DNA from: Mesotaenium endlicherianum
Lineage: Eukaryota > Streptophyta > Zygnematophyceae > Zygnematales > Mesotaeniaceae
Reading direction: 5' to 3'
NCBI GenBank assembly: GCA_009602735.1
Contig: WELA01007670.1
Coordinates: 233,689 to 297,688 of the forward strand
DNA: 64,000 nucleotides
This document shows, in pieces, positions 11,684 to 24,012 of the stretch; position 1 is the first letter of the stretch; the number at the start of each line of letters is the position of its first letter. The notes beneath the pieces are model-generated. The model searched no databases. It was not told the origin of the DNA and saw only the letters and a program-made list of their open reading frames with translations. Made by a program: the position numbers and the translations under genes.

Positions 11684-12043
11684 TGTTGAAAATCTTCATC
11701 TGTCATTGCTTACTTGTTCTATAGCAAGACAAATACTTCACTTGCAGCTCATACACAACACATATAAGCATGCACACGACACCAAGAGGAGCACTCTCTT
11801 TCTCGGGGCTCAACTCTTTCTTACTCAAGTGTATCCCTGACAAGTTTCTCTGCCCTTCTATATTCACATTTGCGGCTGCTAACCTACCTCAAACTAATCA
11901 ACAGTCCTAGTCATCAGAAGCCCTACACATCGACACTCTCAACCAACATTAGCTGGACTCGACCGACCACACACTTAAGTCAACTTCCACACATGTGAAC
12001 GCACATGCTAAGCAATTAGAGCTAGGACTGCTTATTTTCTACA
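11684..12043 (-). repeat. 3' LTR of element D (360 bp)
   Basis: Plus strand TGTTGAAAATC to TTTTCTACA, near-identical to 16541-16900. On the minus strand a purine tract (AAGAGGGAG, 12044-12052) precedes its TGTAGAAAAT start. Confidence 0.96.
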
Positions 12044-12061
12044 CTCCCTCTTAGTTCTAAT

Positions 12062-13846
12062 CTATTTGCTCACTATCTCTTTTAGTCCTAGCATCTTAGC
12101 ACACCATTGGTGCTTTACTCTAGGAACAGCCTTTGTCAAGGCATCAGTTCTAACAAACTTGAACTCTACACTACCATCGAGCACACACTCCCTGCACTTA
12201 TGATATTGAATATCTATATGTTTACTCCTAGCATGCTCAACAAGGTTCTTTCCTAATGCAATGCAGCTCTGACTATCACTCAAAATAATAGTGGACCTCT
12301 TCTGCTCATAGCCCAGATCCTCCAGAAGTCTTCTCAGCCACAGTGCCTCTCTCACTGCCTGTGAGGCTGCCATATACTCTGCCTCCATGGACGACAAGGC
12401 CACCACCTTTTGTCTCTTGCTCTTCCTGGTCGCAACACCCTTAGCCAGAGAGAATGAATAACCTGTTGTAGACTTCCGAGTGTCTATGTCTCCTCCCCAG
12501 TCAGCATCACTGCACCCTTCTAGCCTCACAATATCACTTCCTCCAAGGTGCAACCACAGGTTTGGTGTCCCCTTGAGATATCTCAGGATCCTCTTCATAG
12601 CCTCCCAGTGTGCAGGGCCTGGATTGTCCATGAACTGACTCACTATCCCGACTGTGTTAGCAATATTAGGACAAGTGCACACCATCAGATACATGATACT
12701 ACCTGCAACCTTCCTCATGGGCACCTGAGACATTATCTCCCACTCATGCTCATCCTTAGCACACATACTCGAGCTCAGCTTGTGCTTAGGATCAAGGGGC
12801 ACACTGACAGGCTTACAGCCCATCATATCAGACCTCTCCAGCACTGTCTGCAAGTAGGCTGGCTGACCCAGCATTACAATCCTCTTGGCTCTATCTCTCT
12901 TCACCTGAATGCCAAGCAAGAACTGTACCTCTCCCAAGTCCTTCATATCGAAGGCATGACTCAGGGCATCTGTCACCTTCTGCACCTTCACCATCTTCTT
13001 GCCAACGAGCAGCAGGTCATCGACATATAGTACCAGCATCACCCTGTCATCACCTGCTCCCTTCATATACAAACTGCTGTCAGCATTGGACTTCACAAAT
13101 CCCTCACCATGAAGAAAGGAGTCCATCTTCTGGTTCCACATTCTTGGAGACTACTTCAGTCCATACAGGGACTTCTTCAGCTTGCACACCTTCTTCGGGA
13201 ACTTCTCAACAATGAATCCCTCTGGCTGCTCCATGTAGACCTCCTCCTCCAGCTCTCCATACAGAAATGCAGTCTCCACGTCCATGTGATGCATCTCCAT
13301 ATCCTCCACTGCAGCAATCTGCGCCACAACTCTCACTGTGGCAATCTTGGCAACTGGTGCAAAAGTCTCATGATAGTCTTCTCCCTCTGTCTGGGAGTAG
13401 CCCTTTGCCACAAACCGCGCCTTGTATCTGTCCATTGATCCATCTGCCTTCCTCTTCTTCCTGTAGATCCACCTGCCTCCCACAACCTTCTTACCAGGTG
13501 GCAACTCTGCCAGGTCCCATGTCTCATTCTTTGCCAGTGACTCCATCTCTTCCTCAGAAGCCTTTCTCCACTTAGCTGCTTCCTCTGTTTGCATAGCAGC
13601 CTCAAAGATCTTGGGCTCTGAGTCATCTACCATGTAGACCACCTCACTCTCTACAGCATCCTCCTCAGCCATTGACTCAGCCACACTTACATCCTCATCA
13701 AAGCCAAATCTAGCAGGTGGCACACTCTCTCTTCTTGAGTGTTTAGATGAGCCATGGCTCTCTCCACTAGTGGACGCTTCTCCTTTTGCTGGTGATCTGG
13801 AGCTCCTCTCAGCTCCCTTTGTTGCTTCTGGCCCCCTGCCTGCCAA
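12062..13846 (-). pseudogene. Element D reverse transcriptase and RNase H
   Basis: The copia RT begins with the signature TWDLAELP...RWIYRKK, then KARFVAKGYSQ, VAKIATVR and MDVETAFLYG; the catalytic LVLYVDDLLLVG follows after an in-frame TAG at about 13148 that replaces Gln in the near-invariant YGLKQSPR motif. RNase H shows SDADWGGD, SSMEAEYMA, LSDSQSCI and the C-terminal ARSKHIDIQYH. It ends at TGLKE-like residues just before the polypurine tract. A frameshift near 13925 separates it from the integrase ORF. Confidence 0.94.
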
Positions 13847-13927
13847 TCTCCTTGATCCTCTCTCCTCTGGTGCTGTCGCTCCCTGAGGTCGTGGACCTGT
13901 TCTCTTCCTCTCCTGTGCTGCTCCCTC

Positions 13928-15328
13928 TCAGGGTCTAGGTCCTGTTCTCTCCCCAATGAACTCCACCTCGTCCTTAGAATCAGAGGCTGCTCCCTCTTGC
14001 TCATCACTTCTTGATTCAGGCTCCTCCCGAGCTTCAATGCCTGGTTGCGGCATCTCTGGCAGTGCCTGAGCTCCAGCAGCAGGGGCAGCTCTTGCAGCAG
14101 CTTGAAGCCGAGTCTCAACTCTGCTCTGCTCTTCTCCCTCTGGTACAAACTCTTCATAGAGACTAGAGCTCCCAGGGTCTAGCACCTTCTCGTTGAAGAT
14201 CACATCTTTGCTCACGATCACTTCTCCTGTTCTCACTCTCACCAGCCTGTACCCTTTGCTGTTGGTGTCATAGCCCACGAGTACACACCTCTCAGACTTG
14301 GGTTGCAGCTTGTGCCTCTTGTACAAGGGAATATGGGACCACACCTCTGTCCCGAAGACTCTCAACTCTTGCACAGAGAGTTTCTTCCCACTCCAGACCT
14401 CCTCAGGAATCCTTCCATCAATAGCAGCCGATGGCAGCCTGTTACTCACATAAGCAGCAGTGCTTACAGCTTTCGCCCACAAGCTCACGTTCTGACCAGA
14501 CGCAAAGATCATCGCTCTTGCAGCCTCCACAAGAGTCATGTTCTTCCTCTCAGCAACTCCATTCTGCTGAGGAGAGTAAGTGATAGTGAGCTCATGCTTG
14601 ATTCCTTCGTCCCTCAGAAACTTGTCAAAGTAGCCGTTGACATACTCAGACCCATTATCAGTCTTCAGGGTCTTGATCTTCTTTTCCAACTGCTTCTCCA
14701 CGGATGCCTTGTACTTCAAGAACTTTTCATACGCCTGATCCTTGGTTCTCATGAAATACACCTCAGTCTTCCTGGAGTAGTCATCTGTGAAGGTGATGTA
14801 ATACAAGTTTCTTGACGATTTGGCTGTCACACTAGCAAGTCCCCACACATCTGAGTGCACCAACTCCAGCAGCTCACTAGACCTTGAAGCTTCTCCCTTT
14901 GGGAATGCCTTCTTGGCCTGCTTCCCCATCTGACATCCCCTGCAGAATTCTCAACTCTGCCCTGTAAAGTCTGGCAGCCCTCTCTCCTTGTCTTGCGCAA
15001 TCTGCTTCAATCTCTGCACACTCACATGTCCCAGCCTCTGGTGCCACAGGTTGATGTCACTCTCCAGCTTGGCACCTCCGTGTGCACCAAGTGCAAACTC
15101 AACCTGAAGAACCTGGTCCATTACATATAGAGCAATCTCAATTTGGCATTGGATTTTGAACAAGCTGCCTTGAACACTTGACTTCACAGCCTTCATTATC
15201 ACATCACCGTCCGAGTCCATAACTCGACACTCACTTCCTTCAAACACCACTGTGTTTCCAAGGGCTGTGGTCTTTGGCACTGAAAACAGATTCTTCACTA
15301 GTCCCGGATAGTTAAGCACATCCTGCAC
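13928..15328 (-). pseudogene. Element D GAG-pre-integrase and integrase
   Basis: 15328-14951 encodes the pre-integrase zinc part (LWHQRLGHVSVQRLKQIA). A TGA at about 14953 breaks it just before EFCRGCQMGK, the zinc-binding Cys pair. 14929-13928 has the core: HSDVWGLASV (Asp), KTDNGSEYVN (Asp) and QQNGVAERKN (Glu), the D-D-E triad. It catalyses insertion of the cDNA. One frameshift near 15328 separates it from protease, and the acidic linker toward RT is shifted again. Confidence 0.93.
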
Positions 15329-16563
15329 TTGTGCCTCCTATTGCCTAGCTGTGTCATGACTACCACCTTTCCAGTTCCAATCCCTTGCAGCAGCATGCCA
15401 TCACCAACTCTGACTGGCACTGGACTGCAGGACTTGTAGTCAAGCATGATCTCTCTCCTGGGAGTGGCATGTCTTGAAGCTCCTGAGTCAACAAACCAGG
15501 CATCCTCATCCTGCTCGCTGCACACCAGTGACTCCTCTATAGTAACAGCATTGGCATTTTCTTCAGCATCGTGAAGGGAAGTACCTTCTCTCTTCTGGCT
15601 GCAATCCTTGGCCAGATGTCCCTTCTTGTTGCACGCGAAGCACACTGCATCCTCGCAGCTTGGTGCAGAATGTCCTGTCTTCCCACAAATGAAGCATCTC
15701 CCTTTCTTGCTTCCACCTCCTCTGCCTTGATAGCCTCCTCTATGAGATCCTGACCTCCTTTCTCCCCATCCTTCTCCTTGCCGACTGGAACTGGCCACGC
15801 TAAGCTCTTCCATCTGCTCCACTAGCTGATTGCCCACCAGACGAAACTTCCTGTCTCCAAACATGAGTAGAGCCTGTTCAGTGGATGAGCTTGCCCTTTC
15901 TTTGGTCTCTAACTGAACCTCCTTAATGAGAAACTTGGATTCAATGTTCTCCATGGTGAGTTCAGCAGTTGTCAGCACTGACAGGGAGTCTCTAAAGGTC
16001 TCAAACTTTGAATCCAATCCATTTAGAGCTTGAATCACCTGATCTTCTTGATTCACCTCGGCATCCAAGGCTTTTAATTCCTCACACACTTCTCTGATGC
16101 GGGAGAAGTAAGACTGCACGCTCTCTCCCTCTTCTGGCTTCAACAGAGCAAACTTCCTCTTAAAGGTGCCTCTGTTAGCAACACTATACTGCTGGTGCAC
16201 GTTCTTCAACGACTCCCACATCGCTGTGCTGGTCTCTGAATTCAGCACTCTCATGTAGGTTTCCTGACCCAAGCTCTTTGTAAGCAGATCAAATGCATGT
16301 GCCTCCCTCTTTCGCCATGCAACTCTAGCTGCTCCATTCGCAACATACGCTTCTCTGGTTGCTGCATCAGCATTTGCAGCGGGCACTTGGAGTGGATCTG
16401 GGATCTTTTTATTTCCGAGCACTATCTCCTTGAGATCATGTCTGGCTAACTGTGCACACACTCTTCGCGACCACACAAGATACTCAGTGCCCTTCCCATC
16501 AAAGTGCGGGAGCCGAGAGTTAGAACCTGCTCCGATACCATGTTGAAAATCTTCATCTGTCAT
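15298..16563 (-). pseudogene. Element D gag and aspartic protease
   Basis: 421 residues. The first Met lies inside the 5' LTR, so translation reads through the LTR end and primer site. The copia gag region (UBN2-like, with FDGKGTEYLVWSR, VNRGTFKRKF-type residues and SYFSRIREVCEEL) is followed by two CCHC knuckles (CFICGKTGHSAPSC, CFACNKKGHLAKDC) and protease motif WFVDSGASRHATP. The frame is lost after RRHK at about 15335, where the next ORF resumes by a 1-base shift. Confidence 0.9.
16529..16540 (-). other. Primer-binding site of element D
   Basis: Minus strand TGGTATCGGAGC immediately after the 5' LTR; complementary to initiator tRNA-Met 3' end with one mismatch. Confidence 0.85.
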
Positions 16564-16900
16564 TGCTTACTTGTTCTATAGCAAGACAAATACTTCACTT
16601 GCAGCTCATAAACAACACATATAAGCATGCACACGACACCAAGAGGAGCACTCTCTTTCTCGGGGCTCAACTCTTTCTTACTCAAGTGTATCCCTGACAA
16701 GTTTCTCTGCCCTTCTATATTCACATTTGCGGCTGCTAACCTACCTCGAACTAATCGACAGTCCTAGTCATCAGAAGCCCGACACATCGACACTCTCAAC
16801 CAACATTAGCTGGACTCGACCGACCACACACTTCAGTCAACTTCCACACATGTGAACGCACATGCTAAGCAATTAGAGCTAGGACTGCTTATTTTCTACA
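16541..16900 (-). repeat. 5' LTR of element D (360 bp)
   Basis: Near-identical partner of 11684-12043; followed on the plus-strand side by TGATT, the perfect target duplication. Confidence 0.96.
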
Positions 16901-18624
16901 TGATTACTACGCTTATCTACTGGAGAATGTACTTTGTTTTGAGTCAAGGATGGATTCTCCGCAGCTCAGCAGTGATTAGCAGAGGAGCAAAGATTATCGG
17001 TGCACGTTGCTAGCGGTAATAGGTACAGATGGGGAGATCCAAGTCCACACTGGAGCGCTTCAAGCGAGCATCGGTCAGTGTAACACTTCCATTTGTGTGA
17101 TTTCTATTGTGCCGCGTCATTTTCATGTTGCATAGATGCGAGCAAAATACGACCGACAATTGCAAAGCGTTTTTACAGGATAAATCACCTATATTTAAAA
17201 CTTGACAAATGTGTCCGATGCACAGGGAGCCACACGGCATCCAACCAGCTTAACAGCTGCTCTTATGCGACGCTCTGTTCACACTTAAATAAATTACACA
17301 CCAAGCTAGTGTCATTACGCTGCCTACCACACTGCACGTGCCTTGTCCATTACACGTGCCATGCTCCCTATGGTACATGTCCTGCCAGGCAAGCCTCCAA
17401 TTCCTTATATGCGTGGCCTCTTGAATGACCTCTTCTGCCCTCGTAGTACTTGCCATTAAATTCTAAATTGGGGCATTTACCTCCCTCTTCACCAGGCCTG
17501 TGCACAGCACAAAGTCACAATTTTAGAGAGCCTCCTGAACATCTTTTACAACTGTAGCAATGCACCATTCATAGCCAAGAATAGCTGGCCATACTTGGGC
17601 ATGTTCACGTGCCTTGCCCGCTTTGTGCCTAACATGCAGCCTCCCCTGCTGTGAGGCAGTGTCGATGTTGCGCCAGAAGCCCTCTTCCCGCAGCTCCATT
17701 CCATTGAGGCATCTCATGCTGCCCACTGCTCTGTGTTGCCGGGCGTGTCCCTGCACAGCATTGCGCAAATGCAGCCCTTTAGAGGAGAAACACCAAGGCC
17801 CCCTAGCACATTTAAAGAGCTTACCATTGTATGCGGGGGTGACATGTGCTCACCTCTTGCGGGTGGAGATGGTGACAGGAGGGCTCTTCTCGTGTCTGCA
17901 CGCCAGGACATGTACCCCCTCATGTTAGTTCTGTCTCTCGTGGGGTACAGCCTACTTACCTGTATATGTGGGAGTGACGTGTGCCTACCTCTTGGTGGTG
18001 AAGACGGTAAGAGGAGTGTCCTTGTGCCTGCACGCCATGATTTGTACCAAACATGTCAGCTCCATCCGTGCAGGGGTATTTGGCTACTTCATTGAGTGCT
18101 TACATAAAATTGAACCTCACCCACTCACCTTTGGGACGAGGAGAGGCCACGCTTAGCGGCACTGTCCTTGCACGCCCTGCCCAATACAACTCCAAAGTTA
18201 GAGTCGCCGGCAGCACACCGATGTATGATGACAAATGTGAAAGTGAGAGTCAGGTATTACCATTTGGAAGAGGCAGAGGAGTGCATATTGCCTGACGGCC
18301 TGTCCATAATTCACGCAAACCCTTGTTGTTATCAGCCCGCATCTAAGGCACACATGATTGCAGAGCCCACAAATGCACTTTGACACCTCGCATAATTCTA
18401 TGAGCTGTGCGCACCTTGACGCAAGGCGGGTGCAGGCCTCGAACTTGGACCCGCACCAGGCCCCTCGTTCCCGTCCCCGTCCTCGCCGTCCGTGGTACCG
18501 CCGCCAGAGTACATGCATATCGCCCTCCTCTCGCGGTTGGGTGATATACTCTTTTTGTATATCCGCAGGCAAAGTGGCCACGACATGGACAAGATGAGAG
18601 GGCCCGGCCACCATGGCACACGTT
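16901..18624. other. Non-element DNA with an imperfect tandem duplication
   Basis: No convincing gene. 17821-17955 and 17956-18060 form an imperfect repeat of about 135-bp period (TTACC..TGT, GGGAGTGAC, CTACCTCTTG, CTGCACGCCA shared with substitutions), and a weaker third copy seems to run to about 18180. The unit includes GT/AG-like steps, so duplicated exons or introns are possible. Short ORFs here look like chance. Confidence 0.45.
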
Positions 18625-20172
18625 TCAGAAGGTGTGACAGACTTCACGCACCTTCTCGGTAGCCCAATCTATCCCGCGTATCATGCTCTTCAGCAGCACC
18701 GGCTCTACAGGCAACGCTGTGCCGTTGCGGAAGTAGACAGCGGACCAGGGTAAGCGCTTCGGGCACATGTAATTGGCCACCCTCAGGGTGGATTCCCATT
18801 CCAGATTGACTTTTTTGACGGCTGTGTATTGCAGTGGCCTCTCCTCATTCTCAAGCCACTTTGTCAGCACATCCACAATCGCCTTCTTGGAGTCCCCTCT
18901 CGTCTGGCGGTATTTGCCTTCGGTTGCTGCATTCCCAAAACGCCGTCCCATCAATACCGCTGCATCCCTGATCCAACATGCGCTGCACCACACACTCCAT
19001 TGGGCTTCAGCCTCTCACCTTCAGTATGGATGTCATGAGTTTCTTTCCAGCGACGGCGTCTTCCCCTGTGAGCAGCATCCATTTGTCCCAAGTATCATGG
19101 AAGAATACATCCTCTTTCAGCCTGTCCCACTCATTTAGGATGTCACTCGCAAGTTTGTGGCTTAGCGTGCGCATCGTCTCCATGACAAATTTGCCGTGCT
19201 GGTATTGCTCATCCCCCCTGATGGCCAGTTCAAAATCTATAGAGAGCAGCTTTTGTGCAGCTATCTGCTTGGCCACTGCTGCTTCCTGCCATTTTGCCAA
19301 GCACTTGTGAGCTACACACGACAGATGTACGCACATTCTCTCACGGAACGTGCGAGTGGATCTCAGCATCATCATTTTCTAAGCGAAATGGGCTTGCTCA
19401 CCTGAATTAGTTCATCTCCCTCTTTAATTCTTGGGGGAGGATTCGGCCAGCCAAACGCTGCTGCTGTGCCAACTCCGCCTAAAATTTGTGACACCACGTT
19501 CAGGATCTCAGATACTCTCTGCTTCGTATTCGCCACCTCGCAATGAACTTCTTCCAGCTTTGCCTTCATTGCATGCATTTGCATGTGCACCTCGCCTAAC
19601 GTGCATATGATTTTCTGTGTGTGAGAGCTGAAAGAACGGCCCATCTTCCGAGGCATCCCCTTCACGACCATCATGACCGCAGAAAATGTGGCCACGCGTC
19701 CGGCCTATATCTGTGACGGAGTGATTTGCATACCCTTCCCCTCTACGGGCACCTCAGTAGGTGACCCTCCAGTGGCCTGCCTCCTCACCGCCACCTCCCC
19801 CGTGCCCGCCTCCCTCTCGGAGCTTTCATCTGGGCTATCGGCCTCGTTTAGCCTCAAGTACTTCTTTGTTGGAGCTCCAATTGCTTCTCCACTCTACAAA
19901 CTCGCTTTTGAATTTTCATCGTCTCCCTTCCAGGCATCGGCGCACTCCTCATTGCCCACCTTGTGTTCATGCTCGCTTACCACGTTTGTGTCGTTGCCTG
20001 CATCGTCATCACCTTCTCCGCCACTTCTATAGGTGTCCATGGAATCCTCATAGCTGTACTTCGTATTCGGGTTTGACCCAACATCGACATCGCCAGGCGT
20101 CTTCTCTCCCCCACCCGGGAGTGTGATTCCGTGTGCTTCCTGCTCTTGTCCGCCGTCTTTATCTGCTGTCAC
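18625..20172 (-). pseudogene. Orphan multi-exon gene or relic with acidic and coiled-coil parts
   Basis: Not recognised. Consecutive minus-strand ORFs read as one protein: 20172-19894 (acidic, Asp/Glu/Gly-rich), 19695-19372 (short coiled coil, then IKEGDELIQ followed by a GTGAGC donor), 19375-19007 (helical, with AKWQEAAVAKQIAAQ and HDTWDKWMLLTGEDA, ending AAG before GTGAGA), and 18993-18625 (RRFGNAATEGKYRQ, KWLENEERPLQY, ending CHTF). Implied introns are very short (about 23-40 nt), so small deletions or frameshifts are as likely as splicing. Coding-like composition and the matching donor sites support real ancestry; function unknown. Confidence 0.4.
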
Positions 20173-21474
20173 CTCCTCACTCTCCCCCAGGCCGGCTGCT
20201 TATCTCACAGTTCCACTCCTGTTCGTTGCCACCTCCACACCATCTGTTTCGTCTTCTCGTGCACCCTCTCCTTGTCCATCGCCTGTGGCTTCTGTGCCTC
20301 CCCCTTTTGAATTATCGACGTCACAAATGCGGCTCCGTCTGCCTCTCCCTGCAGTCGTTTACATACTCATGTTGCCTCCTTGGCCTTGCACTCCGCACTC
20401 GGCGCCTTTTCGGGCTCTTGTGGACGTCTGAGGGCCGGACCCTTTCAGTACACTGCTACCCTGCATATCCCTCGTTCCGGGAGGTGTGGATTTGGACATT
20501 TGAGGTGCCATGGCCGTTGCACTACCTCTCAATTCTCCTCTTCCTCATCTAGTATGCAAAGATTAGGGCATCCGTCTTTGCGAGGTCGACACCTCCAACG
20601 ACGTACCCGGCTTACTCCGTACCGTTTTTGTGTCACCGTGTGCTCATTGCAGGATTGACCAAGTGCCCATTTTGGGGCGCCAGCGCTGCTGTTAACAGTG
20701 TGCGACGCTGCGTTGGATTTCAAACTTTCCATGTCCTTCGTCAGGTCGGTGACGGCAGGTCTTGTCCCGTGTGGAATGCAGCTTCACGACACGTGTTCGT
20801 TCCCGGCTTATTGTCACACTAAAGTTCACACGAAAGTTCACACAATGTGTGATACACATTTTCGGGCTCTTTTGACTACATTTAGCCAGTGAGAGGAGTG
20901 AGATTTACTCCTACTGGCGCACCTCTCATTTTCCGCGTCACGGGTACAAGTAGACATTATCATATGCAAGTACTCATTCGAGCAGATTCATCTTCACGCC
21001 GTTCATGTTGTCTACTATCTTCGAACAGCAATTGAGACCAAAGGCATATCTTGTATGCCTCCACATTTATTTAGGCTTACAAGTTGTTGCAGGTCGCAAC
21101 ATGGAGCATATATAGTGAGGATCCTAAGTTACTAGTGTAATGTGTACATCACAAGCATCTTCATACTAGGTACATTGTGCAGCAGCTTTTCATAATGTAT
21201 ATCCACTTGAGATTCAGCTAACAACAACTGCATCTGCAATGCACTTTGAAAGACAAACAAAACAAGTTTCTTCATTACACAATTATCTTCACGATTCAGA
21301 GTGACATGGACTCTCCATCCACCTATCGTTCATCAGTCTCTGAAGACCAAGTTTATGTATTTTCTTAGCTCCAAGAGGATCATGTTGGTTACTCTTTCAA
21401 GAAATCATTGAATCACAAAGTATATCCTTGTAGTTCCAACGACACTCATTTACACAAAATGCGAGCTTCACTAT
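20173..21474. other. Spacer without a recognised gene
   Basis: Plus-strand Ser/Pro/Leu-rich ORFs at 19.7-20.5 kb are opposite to the acidic ORF and look like shadows. 20820-21470 is AT-rich and shows nothing I recognise. The last five bases (ACTAT) are the left target duplication of element C. Confidence 0.5.
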
Positions 21475-22205
21475 TAAAATGAATCGACTTACCAAGTAGG
21501 CGATTATCAATTAATAAAGATCTTTATATCAGCAAGTAATCTTTATGGTATTTTCCGTTAACTGGTTAAACGTCAAAAGGACAACACACTAGCAGTGAAT
21601 AAAACTCGTAATGCGAGTAAACTAGCATCAGTAATGCTATCAGTAAACTCATACATAAGCAAGGTTAGAAGACAGTGCGTATCAATGGCTTCTCGCCCTG
21701 GATTCAGATCTCTCTCAGTAAGCTGTATAAGAGAGTTGGTCTCGTTTCCGAATGCCGAACTCGAGAGCAATGCCTAGCATATGTACATGGAATGAGTTTA
21801 CTGTTCAACGGCCAGTGCGATGGCACCACCTACCCGGGAGTTAACCACGTTGGTAGGACCTCGGTTAACCAAATCCACCGCCATCTCCCATCATTCCGAA
21901 TCGCCATCCATCGTGGGGATGTCATCTGGCCATTCATCTAACATATCACACTTAGATGCATATCGAGGCAATTCGCTGCTACCGAGTACGGAAGTCAGCT
22001 GGCTGTCAAAGAATGTGGCTGTCAAAGAATGTGTCAGCAAGCTGACTTAAGTTGACTTCAGCCTGCTGCTTCCGGCTCAGTCATTAACTTGATATTAAAT
22101 ATGAAGTCTTGCAGCCTAATTATTAACTAGAGTTCAACAGGCTGAACTTTTTTAACGATTGCATTTAAAAGAACATTATATCTACTAATATACTGATTCA
22201 TTACA
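21475..22205 (-). repeat. 3' LTR of element C (731 bp)
   Basis: Partner of 29671-30390 and of the element A LTR. Its outer end reads TA where TG is expected (minus-strand CA to TA). It carries a private 17-bp tandem duplication near 22000-22031 (GGCTGTCAAAGAATGT twice) absent from the 5' LTR. The polypurine tract lies at 22206-22218. Confidence 0.93.
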
Positions 22206-22317
22206 ATCCCTCCAACTCAACTTGTGGTCGCCTCGACAACATTAAACTGCAGAAATCTTAAAAAAGGGACTTGAACCTGACCAGCCTCCCCCACTGACTG
22301 CCTCTTCAGCCTGTCAC

Positions 22318-24012
22318 CTAGGGGGTTGTTCCTTGGGCTTCAAGATCAGGAGACCGAGATCTGGACCTTGATCTAGACAGCACTCTAGGTCCGTCAGCTG
22401 GCCTTCTAAAGAACCCCGTTTGTTTCAAAGTTGGATCTCGATGAGAACGAAGGATGGTAGCCTGCTCTTCACCCACTTGGGTGTTGATCCCCACATAGAC
22501 AGGCATTCTAGTAGGATGCTGAAATAGGCAAGAGGTACATGTCCTTGAGCGAAGGGGGAGGCCGGCATACCTCTGGCCACCCCGCGTGTCCCTCTTCTGA
22601 AACCCCTGTCGTCTAGGGATTTCTGCCTGTGTCTGCTGCCAAGTACAATCAGATCAGCTTCTTCCCCTGCTTGGGCAGGTGGGCTGGGGGAGCGAGTGCG
22701 GGGTCCAGTTGCCTCCGTGATCGGGATCACGTTCCATATACCTGATCTTGGATCCTTAGGAAGTGTCCCTGCCTGCCCCTGGGTCTCCTGAGTACTAGCT
22801 CCTGATGCTTCTCCTCTGCCTTGTTCTTCTTCCTCCTCCTCCTCATCCTCCTCCTTTGAGAGAGTAGGAGTCTCGTCAACTAAGTCGTCTTGCTCCCTGG
22901 TAGACATGAAGTAGTCTACTGACCTCCCTTTCTTAGGACGCGCTGGAGGTTCCTTGGCCTTCAGCCTGCTGATATCTATCCGGCCTGCATTCTTCGTCCA
23001 TTTGACGAAGGCATGCTTTTTTTAGAGAAGTAGTCTCTCTCCCTCCGCCTGTGCTCTTTGTTCTCTGCACTCATATTGCTCAGGCAGCCATTTAGCCTGG
23101 GGTCCCAAGGGGCAATGTGAGGTGGTAGGACGAGGTAGCCGTCTAGGCCATCATGGAAATCGTCTGGTTGGGCTCGGTCACACTCCTGCTTTTTGTTTGT
23201 GACGGTCATCCACCTCCAGTCTGTTGGCTGCTGGTAGTACTGGGGTCCGTGCTCAGCCTTCCTCAGTTTACACGGGAACCAGTGGGGAGAGAACATCTGC
23301 TGTCCTGCCTCCCTGGCCAAGTACTCCCAGCTCCTTCTCTCAACTTCATTGTAAGCTGGCAGTAGTGTGAGGTAGAATACCGTATCCTTAAAGCTATCGG
23401 GCCGCATGCTCACCATCCTGATGAGTCTCTGATCTCCCACGATTCCCGATATTGGGACCGGCTTGTTCTCTGAATCATCGGCAAGGTACCGGGCCTGCTC
23501 TGCTGTATAGCCCACCATCTTGGCAAAATCCTCGTAGAGGACCACATCTGTGTGTGTCTCAATGTACCTATCCAGTGCTGCAGTTCCTTCCCTCTATAGC
23601 AGTGTTGTCTGTTCCAGCTTGTTGATCTCCTGGGCTGTTAGCAATGCTTCCTTCAGGTTATCAAAGTTTTGGCCACCCACCACAGTATACACGTAAGTGG
23701 CCAAGCTCTTCTGCCTGTCCGCTTCAGCCTTTTTCCTTCTCTCCTCCTCTGCCGCTGCCGCTTCTTCTTGTTGTTTCTTCTGTCTCTCCTCCTCAACTTT
23801 CCTGAGGTTTTCCGCTTCTTGATCCTTCTTCCTCTGTGCTTCTTCTGCCGCCTCTTGTTGTCTGCGGACCCTTTCTTGTTCTCTCCTGGTGAGGGACGTC
23901 GCCGCCAGTTCTTCTGGTATTGCTCCATTGTCCTCCTGGCTTCTTTTGCCTTGCGCATTCTGTCCTCCTTTTGTGTGGTGGGAGCCATTCTGCACATGTA
24001 GTCGGGGCACAA
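22318..24012 (-). pseudogene. Element C ORF3: coiled-coil protein downstream of pol
   Basis: Counterpart of ORF3 in element A. 24012-23594: Glu/Arg/Lys/Gln-rich coiled coil ending NFDNLKEALLTAQ. A TAG at 23594 replaces a likely Gln; the same frame continues to 22976 with YEDFAKMVGYT, FKDTVFYLTLLPAYNEVERRS, PHWFPCKLRK, DWRWMTVTN and LPPHIAPWDPRL. Shifted frames then give the acidic part (22907), RGMPASP, MPVYV, TGFFRRP and an Arg-Ser repeat (RSRSRSRS) before the stop at 22318. The conserved middle block looks like a folded domain of unknown type; the coil suggests oligomerisation and the RS tail RNA or nuclear interaction (inference). Confidence 0.75.

Larger units (their letters stand above)
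11684..16900 (-). mobile_element. Ty1/copia element D, full length (5217 bp)
   Basis: Two 360-bp LTRs (11684-12043, 16541-16900) differ at only a handful of positions and are flanked by a perfect TGATT duplication (11679-11683 and 16901-16905). Domain order gag, protease, integrase, RT, RNase H is diagnostic of copia. Two in-frame stops and about two frameshifts inactivate pol, though the LTRs suggest a young insertion. Confidence 0.97.
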
